NCBI GenBank assembly: GCA_963833585.1
Contig: CAWHYF010000003.1
Location: 248,001 to 312,000, forward strand
Reading direction: 5' to 3'
DNA: 64,000 nt
Origin: Bog-756 sp963833585
GTDB taxonomy: Bacteria; Actinomycetota; Acidimicrobiia; Acidimicrobiales; RAAP-2
The translations under genes were made by a program, and so were the position numbers. Of this stretch, positions 1 to 8,963 are shown piece by piece; positions within the stretch are counted from its first letter, which is position 1; the number at the start of each line of letters is the position of its first letter. A model generated the notes under the pieces. It was not told the origin of the DNA. It was given only the letters and a program-made list of their open reading frames with translations, and did no database searches.

Positions 1-1
1 G

Positions 2-265
2 CATCGCCGTATCCGCGAGGAACTCGGCTTCGCCGACGAGGACGGGCCCACCCTGACCGGTCTGTTCCGCCAGAAGTACCGAGGCGGCCGCTACTCGTGG
101 GGGTATCCGGCCTGCCCGGAACTCGAGGACAACGCCAAGGTGGTGGAGCTGCTCGGTGCGGACCGGATCGGCGTGGAGGTGAGCGAGGGGTTCCAGCTCC
201 ACCCGGAGCAGTCGACCACCGCCATCATCTGCCACCATCCGCAGGCCAAGTACTTCGTGGCCTGA
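2..265 (+). CDS. metH: methionine synthase (cobalamin-dependent), C-terminal end only
   Basis: The reading frame is open from the window edge to the TGA at 263-265 (87 residues). It matches the C-terminal activation (AdoMet-binding) domain of cobalamin-dependent methionine synthase. The domain hallmark RGGRYSWGYPACP is present, followed by the typical ending with VSEGFQLHPEQSTTAI. This domain binds S-adenosylmethionine during reductive reactivation of the cob(II)alamin enzyme, which transfers a methyl group from methyl-tetrahydrofolate to homocysteine. The N-terminal catalytic and cobalamin domains lie upstream of the window. The frame is seen directly; the function follows from the family. 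Confidence 0.9.
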   Translation, partial: HRRIREELGFADEDGPTLTGLFRQKYRGGRYSWGYPACPELEDNAKVVELLGADRIGVEVSEGFQLHPEQSTTAIICHHPQAKYFVA

Positions 266-396
266 TCCCCCTGCTGGCGCCATCGCCGGTGGCCCCAAGG
301 CCCCGGCTGCCAAGCGGTCGGGGCGCCAACCGGGGCCCCTCGCCGGGCGCAGAAATTGGGTGCGTTAGCGGTGGGCGATCACTACCATTGAATGGG

Positions 397-1026
397 ATGC
401 AGGAAGCCCTACTCCCCCCGGGTCTGGCCGCCACCGTCACCGGCGTGACCGCCGTCGAGTACGGGCTGGTGGCGCTGGCCGCGGTGACCTTGACCGCACT
501 CCTGGCGATCCGGGCCAAGCGAGACCACGATCAGAGGATCCGCAAGGCAGCCAGCGTCGGCTACTACGACCCCGATGCCGCCCGGTACTGGCACGGCGCG
601 GTGGCGCCCAAGCCGAGCGAACCGGCGGGTGATGAATCCGCCCGACCCTTGGCCCCCAGCTTCGTGGCTCCTGGTCGCAGCAAGACCCCCGGACGGCGGA
701 ACGCTGGGGTGCACCCACCGCCACCGGGACCGTCGGATTCCGGCCCCTTCGCCGCAGCCCCCTCAGGTCCGGTGCCCGCCTTCGATCCCGCGGCCGCCTT
801 CACGGCCAGACCAGAGCCCACCTCGGTGGGATCGCCACCGCCACCGCCGTCGCCGGCATCCTCCCCACCGCCACCGCCACCGCCACTGCCACCGCCTCTG
901 CCACCAGTGCCTCCGGCGACGGCTCCGCCCTCGCCCGGCACGGTGGGTCCGCCCCTACCCCGACTGGAGCAGCCCCCGCCGCCCGCTCGCCCGGCATCGG
1001 AGCGTACCGAGAGCTTCGGCCACTGA
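397..1026 (+). CDS. small membrane protein with long proline-rich tail
   Basis: Not recognised as a known family. The 209-residue product has one likely transmembrane segment (about residues 10-32, VTGVTAVEYGLVALAAVTLT) and then a short basic stretch. The rest is a low-complexity tail rich in Pro, Ser and Ala, with a run of prolines at about residues 145-180. The ATG at 397 is chosen because it sits just before the hydrophobic segment; the frame stays open further upstream into metH but reads as shadow there. A VEYGL motif near a single N-terminal helix recalls Flp-type pilins, but the length and tail do not fit. The strongly biased composition lowers certainty that the whole tail is translated. 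Confidence 0.5.
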   Translation: MQEALLPPGLAATVTGVTAVEYGLVALAAVTLTALLAIRAKRDHDQRIRKAASVGYYDPDAARYWHGAVAPKPSEPAGDESARPLAPSFVAPGRSKTPGRRNAGVHPPPPGPSDSGPFAAAPSGPVPAFDPAAAFTARPEPTSVGSPPPPPSPASSPPPPPPPLPPPLPPVPPATAPPSPGTVGPPLPRLEQPPPPARPASERTESFGH

Positions 1027-1056
1027 CCGGTCTCGGGCTCCCCTAGCCATCGGGTC

Positions 1057-1783
1057 CTAGAGGGCCAACGTCGCGCCGCCGTCCACCACCAACGCGGCAC
1101 CGTTGGTGAACCGGGCCTGTTCGGAGCAAAGGAAGGCGGCGATGCACCCGAAGTCGGACGGGTCACCCATCGGCCCAGTCCCGCCCAGCTCCTTCATCCG
1201 GTCGGTGGCGTGGGGACCGGGACAGAGCAGGTTCATCGTGATGTTCCGCTCCTCGGCGGCTGCGTCCTGTGCCGCCGTCTTGACCCAGGCCCACAGCCCG
1301 GTCCGCGCCGCATTCGACAGGGCCAGTGTCGGTATCGGTTGGACCACCGAGTACGAGGTGATGTAGACGAACCGTCCCCATCGGTGGTCCCGCATCGAAG
1401 GGACCGCCGCCCGGGTCAGCCGGATGGCAGACAACAGATTGGCATTGAGGGCCGCCTCCAGCTGGGCGTCGTCGAGTTCCAAGGCCCGACCCGGCGGCGG
1501 ACCCCCGGCATTGGCGATCACGATGTCGACGGCACCGAAGGTGGCCAAGGTGGCTTCGACCAGCTCGGCGGGCGCGCCCGCTTCGGTGATATCGGCCACG
1601 CGGCGTGGCCACCTCGGCACCCGAGGACCGCAGGGAAGACGCCGCCTCGGCCAGCGTGGACCCGTTGCGGGATGACAGCATGACTCGGGCCCCCTCTGCT
1701 GCCAACGCCTCCGCCGTGGCCCGGCCGAGCCCACGTGAGCCGGCAACCACCAGGGCCGCCCTCCCTGCGATTCCGAGATCCAT
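1057..1783 (-). pseudogene. short-chain dehydrogenase/reductase, single-base frameshift
   Basis: Two minus-strand frames join to make one SDR. The N-terminal half (start 1783) carries the Rossmann glycine motif AGSRGLGRA. The C-terminal half (to the TAG at 1057) carries the VADITEAG strand, IANAGG and the terminal GGATLAL. The switch is near 1598-1606; removing one base from the CGCCGC stretch gives a smooth AEVATRVADITEAG join. The reconstructed length of about 241 residues is normal for an SDR. At the catalytic site the usual Tyr-x-x-x-Lys is absent: after ITSYSVVQPIPTLAL comes SNAAR. This matches an SDR subgroup that keeps the upstream Ser but has Asn/Arg there. Sequencing error is more likely than true decay. 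Substrate unknown. Confidence 0.75.
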
Positions 1784-1795
1784 CCGAGGGTCCTC

Positions 1796-2959
1796 CTAGG
1801 CGTCGATCACGACCAGTGCGTGATCGGCCTTGTTGAGCGGTTCGGGGGCGCCGTCCTGTCCGACCACCACGATGTCCTCCAGGCGCATGCCGAATCGACC
1901 GGGCAGGTAGATTCCGGGCTCAACCGAGAAGGCGTGGCCCGGTTGGAGGGAGACATCGTTTCCCGCCACCAGGTACGGGTCCTCGTGCTCCTCGATCCCG
2001 ATGCCGTGGCCGGTGCGGTGCACGAAGTAGGCGCCATAGCCGCCGTCCTCGATGATCGCCCGCGCCACCCGGTCCACCTGCGCCGCGGTCACCCCGGCCC
2101 GGGCCGAAGCCGTCGCAGCCTGCTGGGCCTCCAGGAGCACCCGGTAGCACTGCTCGACCTCACCCGACGGCGCGCCGGTGACCACCGTTCGGGTGATGTC
2201 CGAGCAGTACCCGACGTCACCGCCGAGCGAGAAGGTCCCGCCGAAGTCGCAGACCACGGTCTCGCCGGGCCCGATGACCCGCGGGCCGGCCTCGTGGTGA
2301 GGGCTGGCCGCGTTGGGTCCGCTGCCGACGATGGCGAAGTTGACCTGGCTGTGACCCTCCTCGATCAGGAGGGCCCCCAGTCGTGCCGAGACGGCGGCCT
2401 CGGTGTGTCCGAGCAGGTCGATCTCCCCGCCCTGCAGCATGGTCGCCACCCGGTCGGCGGCCGCCCCGGCCCGTCGCAGGGCCTCGAGCTCGGAGGGGTC
2501 CTTGACCGCTCGGATCGGGGAGGTGACCGCCGACGCCTCCACCCAGCCGGCATCGGGTAGTCGGCGCTGGAGGGCCAGCACCGTGGTGGCCCAGGCCCGG
2601 TCGGACACCGCCAGGCGGAGCTGGCTCCTCCGGGCCGACCTCGCCGCCGAGCCCACCAGCGCGGTGACGTGGGCCAGGGGGTCTTCGGTGTCGTCCCACG
2701 ACAGCACCGTGAACAGGTCCCCGGCCCGAGCGACACGGGGGGCCTCGAGGGCCGGGACCACCAGGACTGGGTCTCCCTCGATGGGGAGCACCAGCATGGT
2801 CAGCCGTTCGAGAGGCATGGCCCGGTACCCGGTGAGCCAGGGCAGATCCGCCCCGTGGGAAAGCAGCAGGACGTCCACGCCGAGCTCACCCATGCGCACC
2901 CGGACCTTCGACATCCGTTCGTGCCGCCACTGACGGGCGGTGGCGGCCAGCTCGTCCAT
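1796..2959 (-). CDS. M24 family metallopeptidase (Xaa-Pro aminopeptidase type)
   Basis: The 387-residue protein has an N-terminal creatinase-like domain (about 1-150) and a C-terminal pita-bread M24 catalytic domain. The five metal ligands of the family can be read in order: Asp in CDFGGTF, Asp in SDITRTV, His in RTGHGIGIEEHE, Glu in VEPGIY and Glu in RLEDIVVV. It should be a two-metal cytoplasmic peptidase releasing an N-terminal residue before proline, or a related dipeptidase. The ATG at 2957-2959 overlaps the TGA of the upstream lipB-lipA gene by one base (TGATG), which suggests translational coupling. Exact substrate is not readable from the sequence. Confidence 0.88.
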   Translation of the reverse strand: MDELAATARQWRHERMSKVRVRMGELGVDVLLLSHGADLPWLTGYRAMPLERLTMLVLPIEGDPVLVVPALEAPRVARAGDLFTVLSWDDTEDPLAHVTALVGSAARSARRSQLRLAVSDRAWATTVLALQRRLPDAGWVEASAVTSPIRAVKDPSELEALRRAGAAADRVATMLQGGEIDLLGHTEAAVSARLGALLIEEGHSQVNFAIVGSGPNAASPHHEAGPRVIGPGETVVCDFGGTFSLGGDVGYCSDITRTVVTGAPSGEVEQCYRVLLEAQQAATASARAGVTAAQVDRVARAIIEDGGYGAYFVHRTGHGIGIEEHEDPYLVAGNDVSLQPGHAFSVEPGIYLPGRFGMRLEDIVVVGQDGAPEPLNKADHALVVIDA

Positions 2960-4725
2960 CAGGCCCCCGCTCCGGCCCCGACCACGCCGGCCGGCCTCTC
3001 GTACGTCACGGACGCCGCGCCGGACGAGGCTTCGGCCGCTTGGCGGGCGTGGTAGCTGGATCGGGTGAGTGGGGACGCCTGCACATGGGCGAACCCCATG
3101 GCCAGTCCCGCCCGTCGGAGCGCCTCGAACTCCTCGGGGGCCCAGAACCGGTTCACCGGAAGGTGACGCCGACTGGGCCGCAGGTACTGGCCGATGGTGA
3201 CGATGTCGACGCCGACGGCTCGGAGGTCGGTCATCGTGGCCAGGACCTCGTCCTCGCGTTCGCCCATTCCCACGATGAGGCCGGACTTGGTGGTCAGTTC
3301 GGCCTCCGCCGCCCGGGCCAACACCCCCAGACTGCGGGCGTACCCGGCAGACGGCCGGACGGCTCGCTGCAGTCGGGCCACCGTCTCGATGTTGTGGTTC
3401 AACACGTCGGGACGGCCCTCGATGATGGTGTGCAGCGACTCCTCGTCACCCTTGCAGTCCGAGATCAGTACCTCGATGGTGGTACGTGGGGTCCGGCGCC
3501 GGATGGCGGCGACGGTGGCGAAGAAGGCGGAGGCCCCTCCGTCGGCCAGGTCGTCACGAGCCACGCAGGTGATCACGGCGTGGGCCAGCGCCATCCGCTC
3601 CACCGCCTCGGCCACCCGCTCGGGCTCGCCCGGATCGAGCGGAAGGGGATGGCGCGTGTCCACCTGGCAGAACCCGCAGGCCCGGGTGCAGCGCGAGCCA
3701 TTGATCATGAAGGTGGCGGTGCCGTCCGCCCAGCACTCGTAGATGTTGGGGCAGCCGGCCTCCTCGCACACCGTGACGAGGTCGAGTTCCCGCAGCCCCC
3801 GCTGGAGGCCGAGGTAGCCACCTTCCATGGTCGCCGGAACCCGGAGCCACGGCGGCTTGCGCTGATCCAACGCCATGCCGGACTTGGGATCGACGCCGGC
3901 CCGGGTCAGGCGGCGCTCGAGGGAACTGCCGCCGGTCCGCCGTCCGAAGGTCACCACCACCGGATCGGGACTGGCGTCGTGCCCTGGCGGCAGGCCAGGA
4001 TTGCCGGCGGCGGGGCGACCGGCGGCGTCCGGGGTGACCGGTCCCAACGACGGGCCGGCGACGACCAGCTGGACCTCGTCGACCGGACCCCAGCAGGCTG
4101 CGGCAGCGTCGATCACCGCCGCTACCACCTGGGGCATCGCGTACGTCAGGCCTTCGGCGGCCAGCGAGGTGACCGGACGGTCGGCTATCCCGCACGGCAC
4201 GATGTGGTCGAACATCGAGAGGTCGGTATCGACGTTGAGTGCGAATCCGTGGGTGGTGCGACCCCGCGACGTCCGTACCCCGACGGCGGCGATCTTGCGA
4301 GGCCCGGGAGACCCGGCGACGGCTTCCTCGTCGAGACCGACCCAGACTCCGGGATAGTCCTCGAGCCGTCCCACCCCGCTCGGGGCCATGCCCAGGGCGA
4401 CGAGTGCGTCGATCACCACCTGCTCGACCCGGTGCACGTGGGCCCGCCCCTGGTGGAGGCCGGCTCCCACGGTCAGCAGCGGGTAGCCGATCAACTGGCC
4501 GGGGCCGTGGTAGGTGACGTCCCCACCCCGGTCGACCGGGACCAGTTCGGCGCCGACGGTGGCCGGGTCGACCAGCACATGGTCGCGGTCGGCGTTGCGA
4601 CCCAGGGTGTAGACCGGCGGATGCTCCATCAGGAGCAGGTAGTCATCGGTCGAGCCCCGGCTGATGGCGCGCTGCACCGACCAGGCCTCGCCATAGGGGA
4701 CCCGTCCGAGCCAGCGAACTCTCAT
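2959..4725 (-). CDS. lipB-lipA: fused octanoyltransferase (LipB) - lipoyl synthase (LipA)
   Basis: A single uninterrupted 588-residue frame covers both steps of lipoyl cofactor assembly. Residues 1-220 are LipB: HPPVYTLGR (35-43), RGGDVTYHGPGQLIGYPLL (66-84), catalytic Lys144 (KIAAVGV) and Cys178 (HIVPCGI). Residues about 285-570 are LipA: auxiliary 4Fe-4S cysteines 320, 325 and 331 (CEEAGCPNIYEC), radical-SAM cysteines 346, 350 and 353 (CTRACGFC) and the RSSY serine motif at 555-558. A linker of about 60 residues, rich in Gly, Pro and Asp, separates them. LipB moves octanoate from acyl-ACP to E2 or H protein and LipA inserts the two sulfurs. The neighbouring E2 and E3 genes are probable clients. 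No catalytic residue is missing. In most genomes these are two adjacent genes. Confidence 0.95.
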   Translation of the reverse strand: MRVRWLGRVPYGEAWSVQRAISRGSTDDYLLLMEHPPVYTLGRNADRDHVLVDPATVGAELVPVDRGGDVTYHGPGQLIGYPLLTVGAGLHQGRAHVHRVEQVVIDALVALGMAPSGVGRLEDYPGVWVGLDEEAVAGSPGPRKIAAVGVRTSRGRTTHGFALNVDTDLSMFDHIVPCGIADRPVTSLAAEGLTYAMPQVVAAVIDAAAACWGPVDEVQLVVAGPSLGPVTPDAAGRPAAGNPGLPPGHDASPDPVVVTFGRRTGGSSLERRLTRAGVDPKSGMALDQRKPPWLRVPATMEGGYLGLQRGLRELDLVTVCEEAGCPNIYECWADGTATFMINGSRCTRACGFCQVDTRHPLPLDPGEPERVAEAVERMALAHAVITCVARDDLADGGASAFFATVAAIRRRTPRTTIEVLISDCKGDEESLHTIIEGRPDVLNHNIETVARLQRAVRPSAGYARSLGVLARAAEAELTTKSGLIVGMGEREDEVLATMTDLRAVGVDIVTIGQYLRPSRRHLPVNRFWAPEEFEALRRAGLAMGFAHVQASPLTRSSYHARQAAEASSGAASVTYERPAGVVGAGAGA

Positions 4726-4767
4726 GGGGTGTTGATCGCCGGACTCCAGGTCGACGTGGCCGGCGGG

Positions 4768-6344
4768 CTAGAGCTCACCGGCCCAGTCCCGTTCGTTCAG
4801 GATCTCCGCCAGCCGGGCCAGGAACCTCGCCACGTAGGCGCCGTCGACGGCCCGGTGGTCGAAGGTCATCGCCGCCAGCCCGACGGAATGGATGGCGATC
4901 GATTCGGTCCCGTCGGGGAGCTCCACCACCACCGGCCTTCGGGCCACGCCGTCGGTGGACAAGATGGCCACCTGGGGCTGGTTGATGATGGCACCGGTGA
5001 TCAGCGTCCCAAAGGGTCCGGCGTTGGTGATCGAGAACGTCCCCTCGCTGATGTCGTCGAGACTCAGTCGCTTGGTCCGGGCCCGCTCCGCCACGTCGCG
5101 GATCCGGCGGGCCATGCCGCGCAGGTTGAGCTCCTCGGCGTTGTGGACGACCGGGACGATGAGTCCCTCATTGTCGAGATCGACGGCGATGCCCAGGTTG
5201 ATGTCCCGGTGGACCATCAGCCAGTCCTCGCCCACCGAGGCGTTGAGGTGGGGGAAGTCGGCAAGGGCCTCCACCGTGGCCAGGGCGGCGAAGGGGAGAT
5301 AGGAGAGACTGAAACCCTCCTCGGCCTTGAATCGGTCGCCATGGTCCCGCCGGACCTTCTCCACCCGCTCGTAGTCGACCTCCCTGACCATCAGGGTGTG
5401 GGCGGAGGTGGCTTTGGACCTCACCATGTGCTCCGCGGTGCGGCGCCGGATGTTGGTGAAGGGAACCATCTCGTCCCGGGCCGTGGTGGCCGGAGCCGAC
5501 GGTGCCGGCGGTTGTGAGGCCGGGGTGGACGCAGGTGAGGGGGTCGGGACCCCCGGGGCGGCAGGTGGAGCCGTCGGGACAGGTGCTCGCCGATCGGCGA
5601 TGCTCGGAACCCTGGCCGGGGAGGCCGACGGGTCGACCGTGGTTCCCTGACCGTCCTCGGCGATGGCCGCCTCCACGTCACCGCGGGTGATACGGCCACC
5701 GAGCCCGGTGCCGCGGACACCGGCCGGGTCGATGCCGTGCTCATTGAGCAGCTTCCTCACCACCGGCGAGAGGACCAGTCCCTCGCCGGACCCATCGAGG
5801 GGCAGCACCCGGGAGGGTGCGGCCACGGAGTCGGACGAGGGCCCGTCCGCCTGACGATCGGCCACGGCCGGTGGCGCGGTCTCGGTGGAGGCGGGAGCCG
5901 GGGACGGGGGCGCCGACGAGGTCCCCGGGGCCGGAGCCGGGGCCGGGGCCGGGCCGGGGCCGGAGCCGAGGCCGACGCCGGGGACGACACGGGCGGGACA
6001 GCCGCAACGATCGGAGGGTCAGCCGCGGGCGGTGCGGCGGGTGGATCGGCCCCGGAGGCTTCCGCCGCCCGGGCCGGCTCGGACCCGTTGCCGGCGACGC
6101 CGTCACCGGCGGCGTCGCCGATGACCGCCAGGGTGACGCCGACGTCGACGGTGTCCCCCTCCTCCACCAGGATGGCGGTGAGCACACCCTCGGCGGGGGA
6201 CGGCACCTCGGAGTCGACCTTGTCGGTAGACACCTCGAACAGCGGTTCGTCGCGGGCCACCTGGTCGCCGACCGCCTTGTACCACTTGGTGATGGTCCCC
6301 TCGGTCACCGTCTCGCCCAGCTGCGGCATGGTCACGTCAGGCAA
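4768..6344 (-). pseudogene. 2-oxoacid dehydrogenase E2 (lipoyl acyltransferase), single-base frameshift in linker
   Basis: The upstream frame (TTG start at 6344) encodes a biotinyl/lipoyl domain with STDKVDSEVPSP, lipoyl-lysine at residue 42. The downstream frame, to the TAG at 4768, encodes the E3-binding domain (SPVVRKLLNEHGIDPAGVRGTGLGGRI, seen in two parts) and the catalytic domain with the terminal DHRAVDG. They meet in an Ala-Pro linker over a CCGGGG repeat at about 5930-5965, where one unit (5949-5953) is CCGGG. Restoring one G gives a 525-residue E2 of normal size. The TTG start is backed by GGAAGGGGG seven bases upstream, overlapping the E3 stop by 8 bp. It transfers succinyl, acetyl or branched-chain acyl groups to CoA; which one is not decidable. 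Probably intact in the organism. Confidence 0.85.
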
Positions 6345-7866
6345 CGTGGAGCCCCCTTCCGGTCAGCGCCAGCACCGTCTCGCCGAACGCCTCGGAGAGG
6401 GACGGATGCGGTTGGATGAACTGGGCCACTTCGTCGGCGGTGGCCTCCCAGTTGACGGCCAGGTAGCCGGCACCCAGCTGTTCGGTGACCCACGGACCGA
6501 CCATGTGGACCCCGAGGATCCGACCGGTCGATCCATCGGGTCGCCGTTCGGCCACCACCTTGACCAGACCCTCCGTGTCCCCGATGATCCGGGCCCGGCT
6601 GTTCCCTCCGAAGGGGTCCTTCTTCACCACCACGTCGTAGCCGGCCTCGGTGGCGGCGGCCTCGGTCATTCCGGCGAAGGCCACCTCCGGATGGCAGTAG
6701 ATGGCCCACGGCACCCGGCCGTAGTCCACCGGGACCACCGGCTCCCCGAGGATTCCCTTGACCACGACGATGCCCTCGGCGAAGCCCACATGGGCCAGCT
6801 GGGGTGTCCCCGCCACCACGTCGCCTACCGCCCACACGCCGTCGGCGTCCGTGCGCATGGTCCGGTCGGTGACCACGAACCCCCGCTCGTCCACCACCAC
6901 GCCGGTGCCGGGGGCCACCAGACCCTCGGAACGGGGTCGGCGACCCACCGAGACGACGACGGCGTCCACGGCCAGCTTCTCTCCGTCGTTGTAGGTCACG
7001 ACGGTGCCCCGACCGGAAGGATCCGGGGTGTGGCCCTGCAGCCGGACGGCCACCTTCACGTCGATGCCCCGCTTCCGGAACGACCGGGCCACCGTCCTGA
7101 CCACGTCCTCGTCACACCCGTTGAGGATGCTCGGGAGCGCCTCGAAGACCGTGACCGTGCACCCCAGGTCGCTCAGCATGGAGGCGAATTCGCAGCCGAT
7201 CGCCCCTCCGCCCACCACCGCCACCGCCGACGGCAGCACGTCGAGGGACAGGACCTCGTCCGAGGTCATCACCAGCGAACCGTCGATGTCGAACCCGGGA
7301 ATGGTGCGGGGAACCGATCCGGCCGCCAGCACCACGTTGGCACCGGTGATCCTGGTGGTCGACCCGTCATTCCCCGAGACTTCCACGATGTGGTCGGGGA
7401 GCAGGGTGCCGCTCCCGCTGAAGACACTCACCCCCCGTCCCTTGAGCAGGCCGGCCAACCCCTTGAACAGCCCGTCGACCACCTGTTGCTTGCGGGTCTG
7501 GCTGACGGAGAAGTCCACCACCGGGGCGATGGGCCGGTCGGAGCCGATGGACACACCGAACTGGCCCGAGCCTGCCACGGTGCGGAAGACCGCCGCGGTC
7601 TCCAGGAACTCCTTGGCGGGCACGCAACCCCGGTGCAGGCAGGTGCCTCCCACCTTGTCGAGCTCCACCATCGCCACCGAGAGGCCGGCGGCCGCCCCGT
7701 ACAGGGCGGTGGCGTACCCACCCGGTCCCCCACCGATGATGACCAGGTCGAAGGCCTCCCCCACCTGGTCCGCGGCTGCAGACCTCCCGCTGTCCCCGTC
7801 GATCCCCCGGTCGACTCCCCCCGATGCCCTTGACTCCGATGCCATCTCGGGTGCCGTGGGAATCAC
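6337..7866 (-). CDS. lpdA: dihydrolipoyl dehydrogenase (E3)
   Basis: A 509-residue FAD- and NAD-dependent disulfide oxidoreductase. It has the FAD-binding GGGPGGYATAL after about 45 extra N-terminal residues, the redox disulfide in GGTCLHRGCVPAK, a second Rossmann motif AVVGGGAIGCEFASM, the AVGDV FAD motif and the C-terminal HPSLSEAFGE that supplies the active-site His/Glu pair. It reoxidises dihydrolipoyl E2 to make NADH. The gene overlaps the E2 gene by 8 bp, so the two are co-translated. Start choice is uncertain: the GTG at 7866 lies inside a near-perfect ribosome-binding sequence (GGAGGTGATT), and an ATG at 7845 would shorten the low-complexity leader to 502 residues. Confidence 0.92.
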   Translation of the reverse strand: MIPTAPEMASESRASGGVDRGIDGDSGRSAAADQVGEAFDLVIIGGGPGGYATALYGAAAGLSVAMVELDKVGGTCLHRGCVPAKEFLETAAVFRTVAGSGQFGVSIGSDRPIAPVVDFSVSQTRKQQVVDGLFKGLAGLLKGRGVSVFSGSGTLLPDHIVEVSGNDGSTTRITGANVVLAAGSVPRTIPGFDIDGSLVMTSDEVLSLDVLPSAVAVVGGGAIGCEFASMLSDLGCTVTVFEALPSILNGCDEDVVRTVARSFRKRGIDVKVAVRLQGHTPDPSGRGTVVTYNDGEKLAVDAVVVSVGRRPRSEGLVAPGTGVVVDERGFVVTDRTMRTDADGVWAVGDVVAGTPQLAHVGFAEGIVVVKGILGEPVVPVDYGRVPWAIYCHPEVAFAGMTEAAATEAGYDVVVKKDPFGGNSRARIIGDTEGLVKVVAERRPDGSTGRILGVHMVGPWVTEQLGAGYLAVNWEATADEVAQFIQPHPSLSEAFGETVLALTGRGLHVA

Positions 7867-8081
7867 CTCCGTCCGATGGTCCCGCCCGGTGCGCGAACCA
7901 TAGTCAGCCTACCGGTCCCCGGGGCGCGACCACCTCGGTGCTCGCGGGTAACCGCCCCCCTCCGGGCACCCTTCCCGACCGGCCTCCGGGCTGGATGGCA
8001 CGCCGGTCACCGGCCTCGCTGTGCCGGTCGTCGAGGAGAGGTCCCTCGGCCCCCGCCGCACCCCGAGGGAGGGAGGTCTGA

Positions 8082-8963
8082 CTAGGACAGCACCCGCCGT
8101 CGGAAGTTGCGGAGGCCCAGCCCCAGGAACAGGGCCAGGAATCCCGTCAGCACCGGATAGACCACGAAGAGCTGCATGTGGGGGGCGTCGGTGAGAGCGG
8201 CCCGCATTCCCTCGTTGACGTAGATGAGCGGGTTGATGAGGACCAGGATCTGGAGCCAGTGCCACCCACCCACCTTGATCGGGGCCAGGCGGGTCCACGC
8301 GTAGTAGGTCCCTCCGAGGAAGGTGACCGGCAGGATGATGAACCCGAACATCAGCCCGATGTTGCGGGGCTCGAAGCTGGTGCCGAGGAGCAGGCCGAGC
8401 GAGGCCATCGTCACGCAGGCCAGCGGCACCAAGGTGACGATGATCCCCCAGTGGAGGGTGAGGTGGGCCTCGACCCCCTTGGCGTGGACCACCGAGGCGA
8501 TGGGCAGCACGATGACGGCCGACAGGAGGCCCTGGACCGCTCCGGAGAGGACCTTGGCCATGGCCACCAGCCAGATGGGGCAGGGCGCCTGTACCCGGTC
8601 CTCGATCTCGCGGGTGAAACCGAACTCCTGGGACATGATCAGCGCCACCGATTGGACCCCTTGGAACAGAATGGAGATTCCCACCACTCCGGGGACCAAC
8701 AGGGTGGCGAAGGCCGACTCGGCCACCGGTCCGCCCCCGCCGCCGATGCCCTGGCCGATCTTCGGGAACACATACAGGAAGACGAAGCACAGCAAGAACG
8801 GCTGGACCAGCACCCGGATCACGAACTCCACCACGTGCTTGCGCAGCACCACCAGGTCCCGGAGGATCAGCGCCCACAGGGCCGTGCGGCCGGCGTCGAA
8901 CGCGGTGCGTGTGGGCCGGCCCTCGAGGGCGACGGGACCGGTGACGGTCGCCGGGTGGCTCAT
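8082..8963 (-). CDS. ABC-2 type exporter permease
   Basis: A 293-residue integral membrane protein with about six hydrophobic helices, the first around residues 47-70 (VVEFVIRVLVQPFLLCFVFL). It belongs to the ABC-2 membrane family (DrrB/NodJ type), which moves drugs, lipids or polysaccharides outward. The ATG at 8963 overlaps the TGA of the upstream ATPase gene (ATGA), so the two form a two-gene exporter. The frame stays open further upstream on the same strand, but that part is shadow of the ATPase. Cargo unknown. Confidence 0.9.
   Translation of the reverse strand: MSHPATVTGPVALEGRPTRTAFDAGRTALWALILRDLVVLRKHVVEFVIRVLVQPFLLCFVFLYVFPKIGQGIGGGGGPVAESAFATLLVPGVVGISILFQGVQSVALIMSQEFGFTREIEDRVQAPCPIWLVAMAKVLSGAVQGLLSAVIVLPIASVVHAKGVEAHLTLHWGIIVTLVPLACVTMASLGLLLGTSFEPRNIGLMFGFIILPVTFLGGTYYAWTRLAPIKVGGWHWLQILVLINPLIYVNEGMRAALTDAPHMQLFVVYPVLTGFLALFLGLGLRNFRRRVLS

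Noticed and set aside
3040..5517. An 825-codon open frame on the plus strand
   Set aside because: It is antisense to lipB-lipA and E2, has the Gly/Arg/His-rich composition of GC-rich shadow frames and resembles no protein.
5737..7833. A 698-codon open frame on the plus strand
   Set aside because: Antisense to E2 and lpdA, whose motifs are unambiguous; composition is that of a shadow frame.
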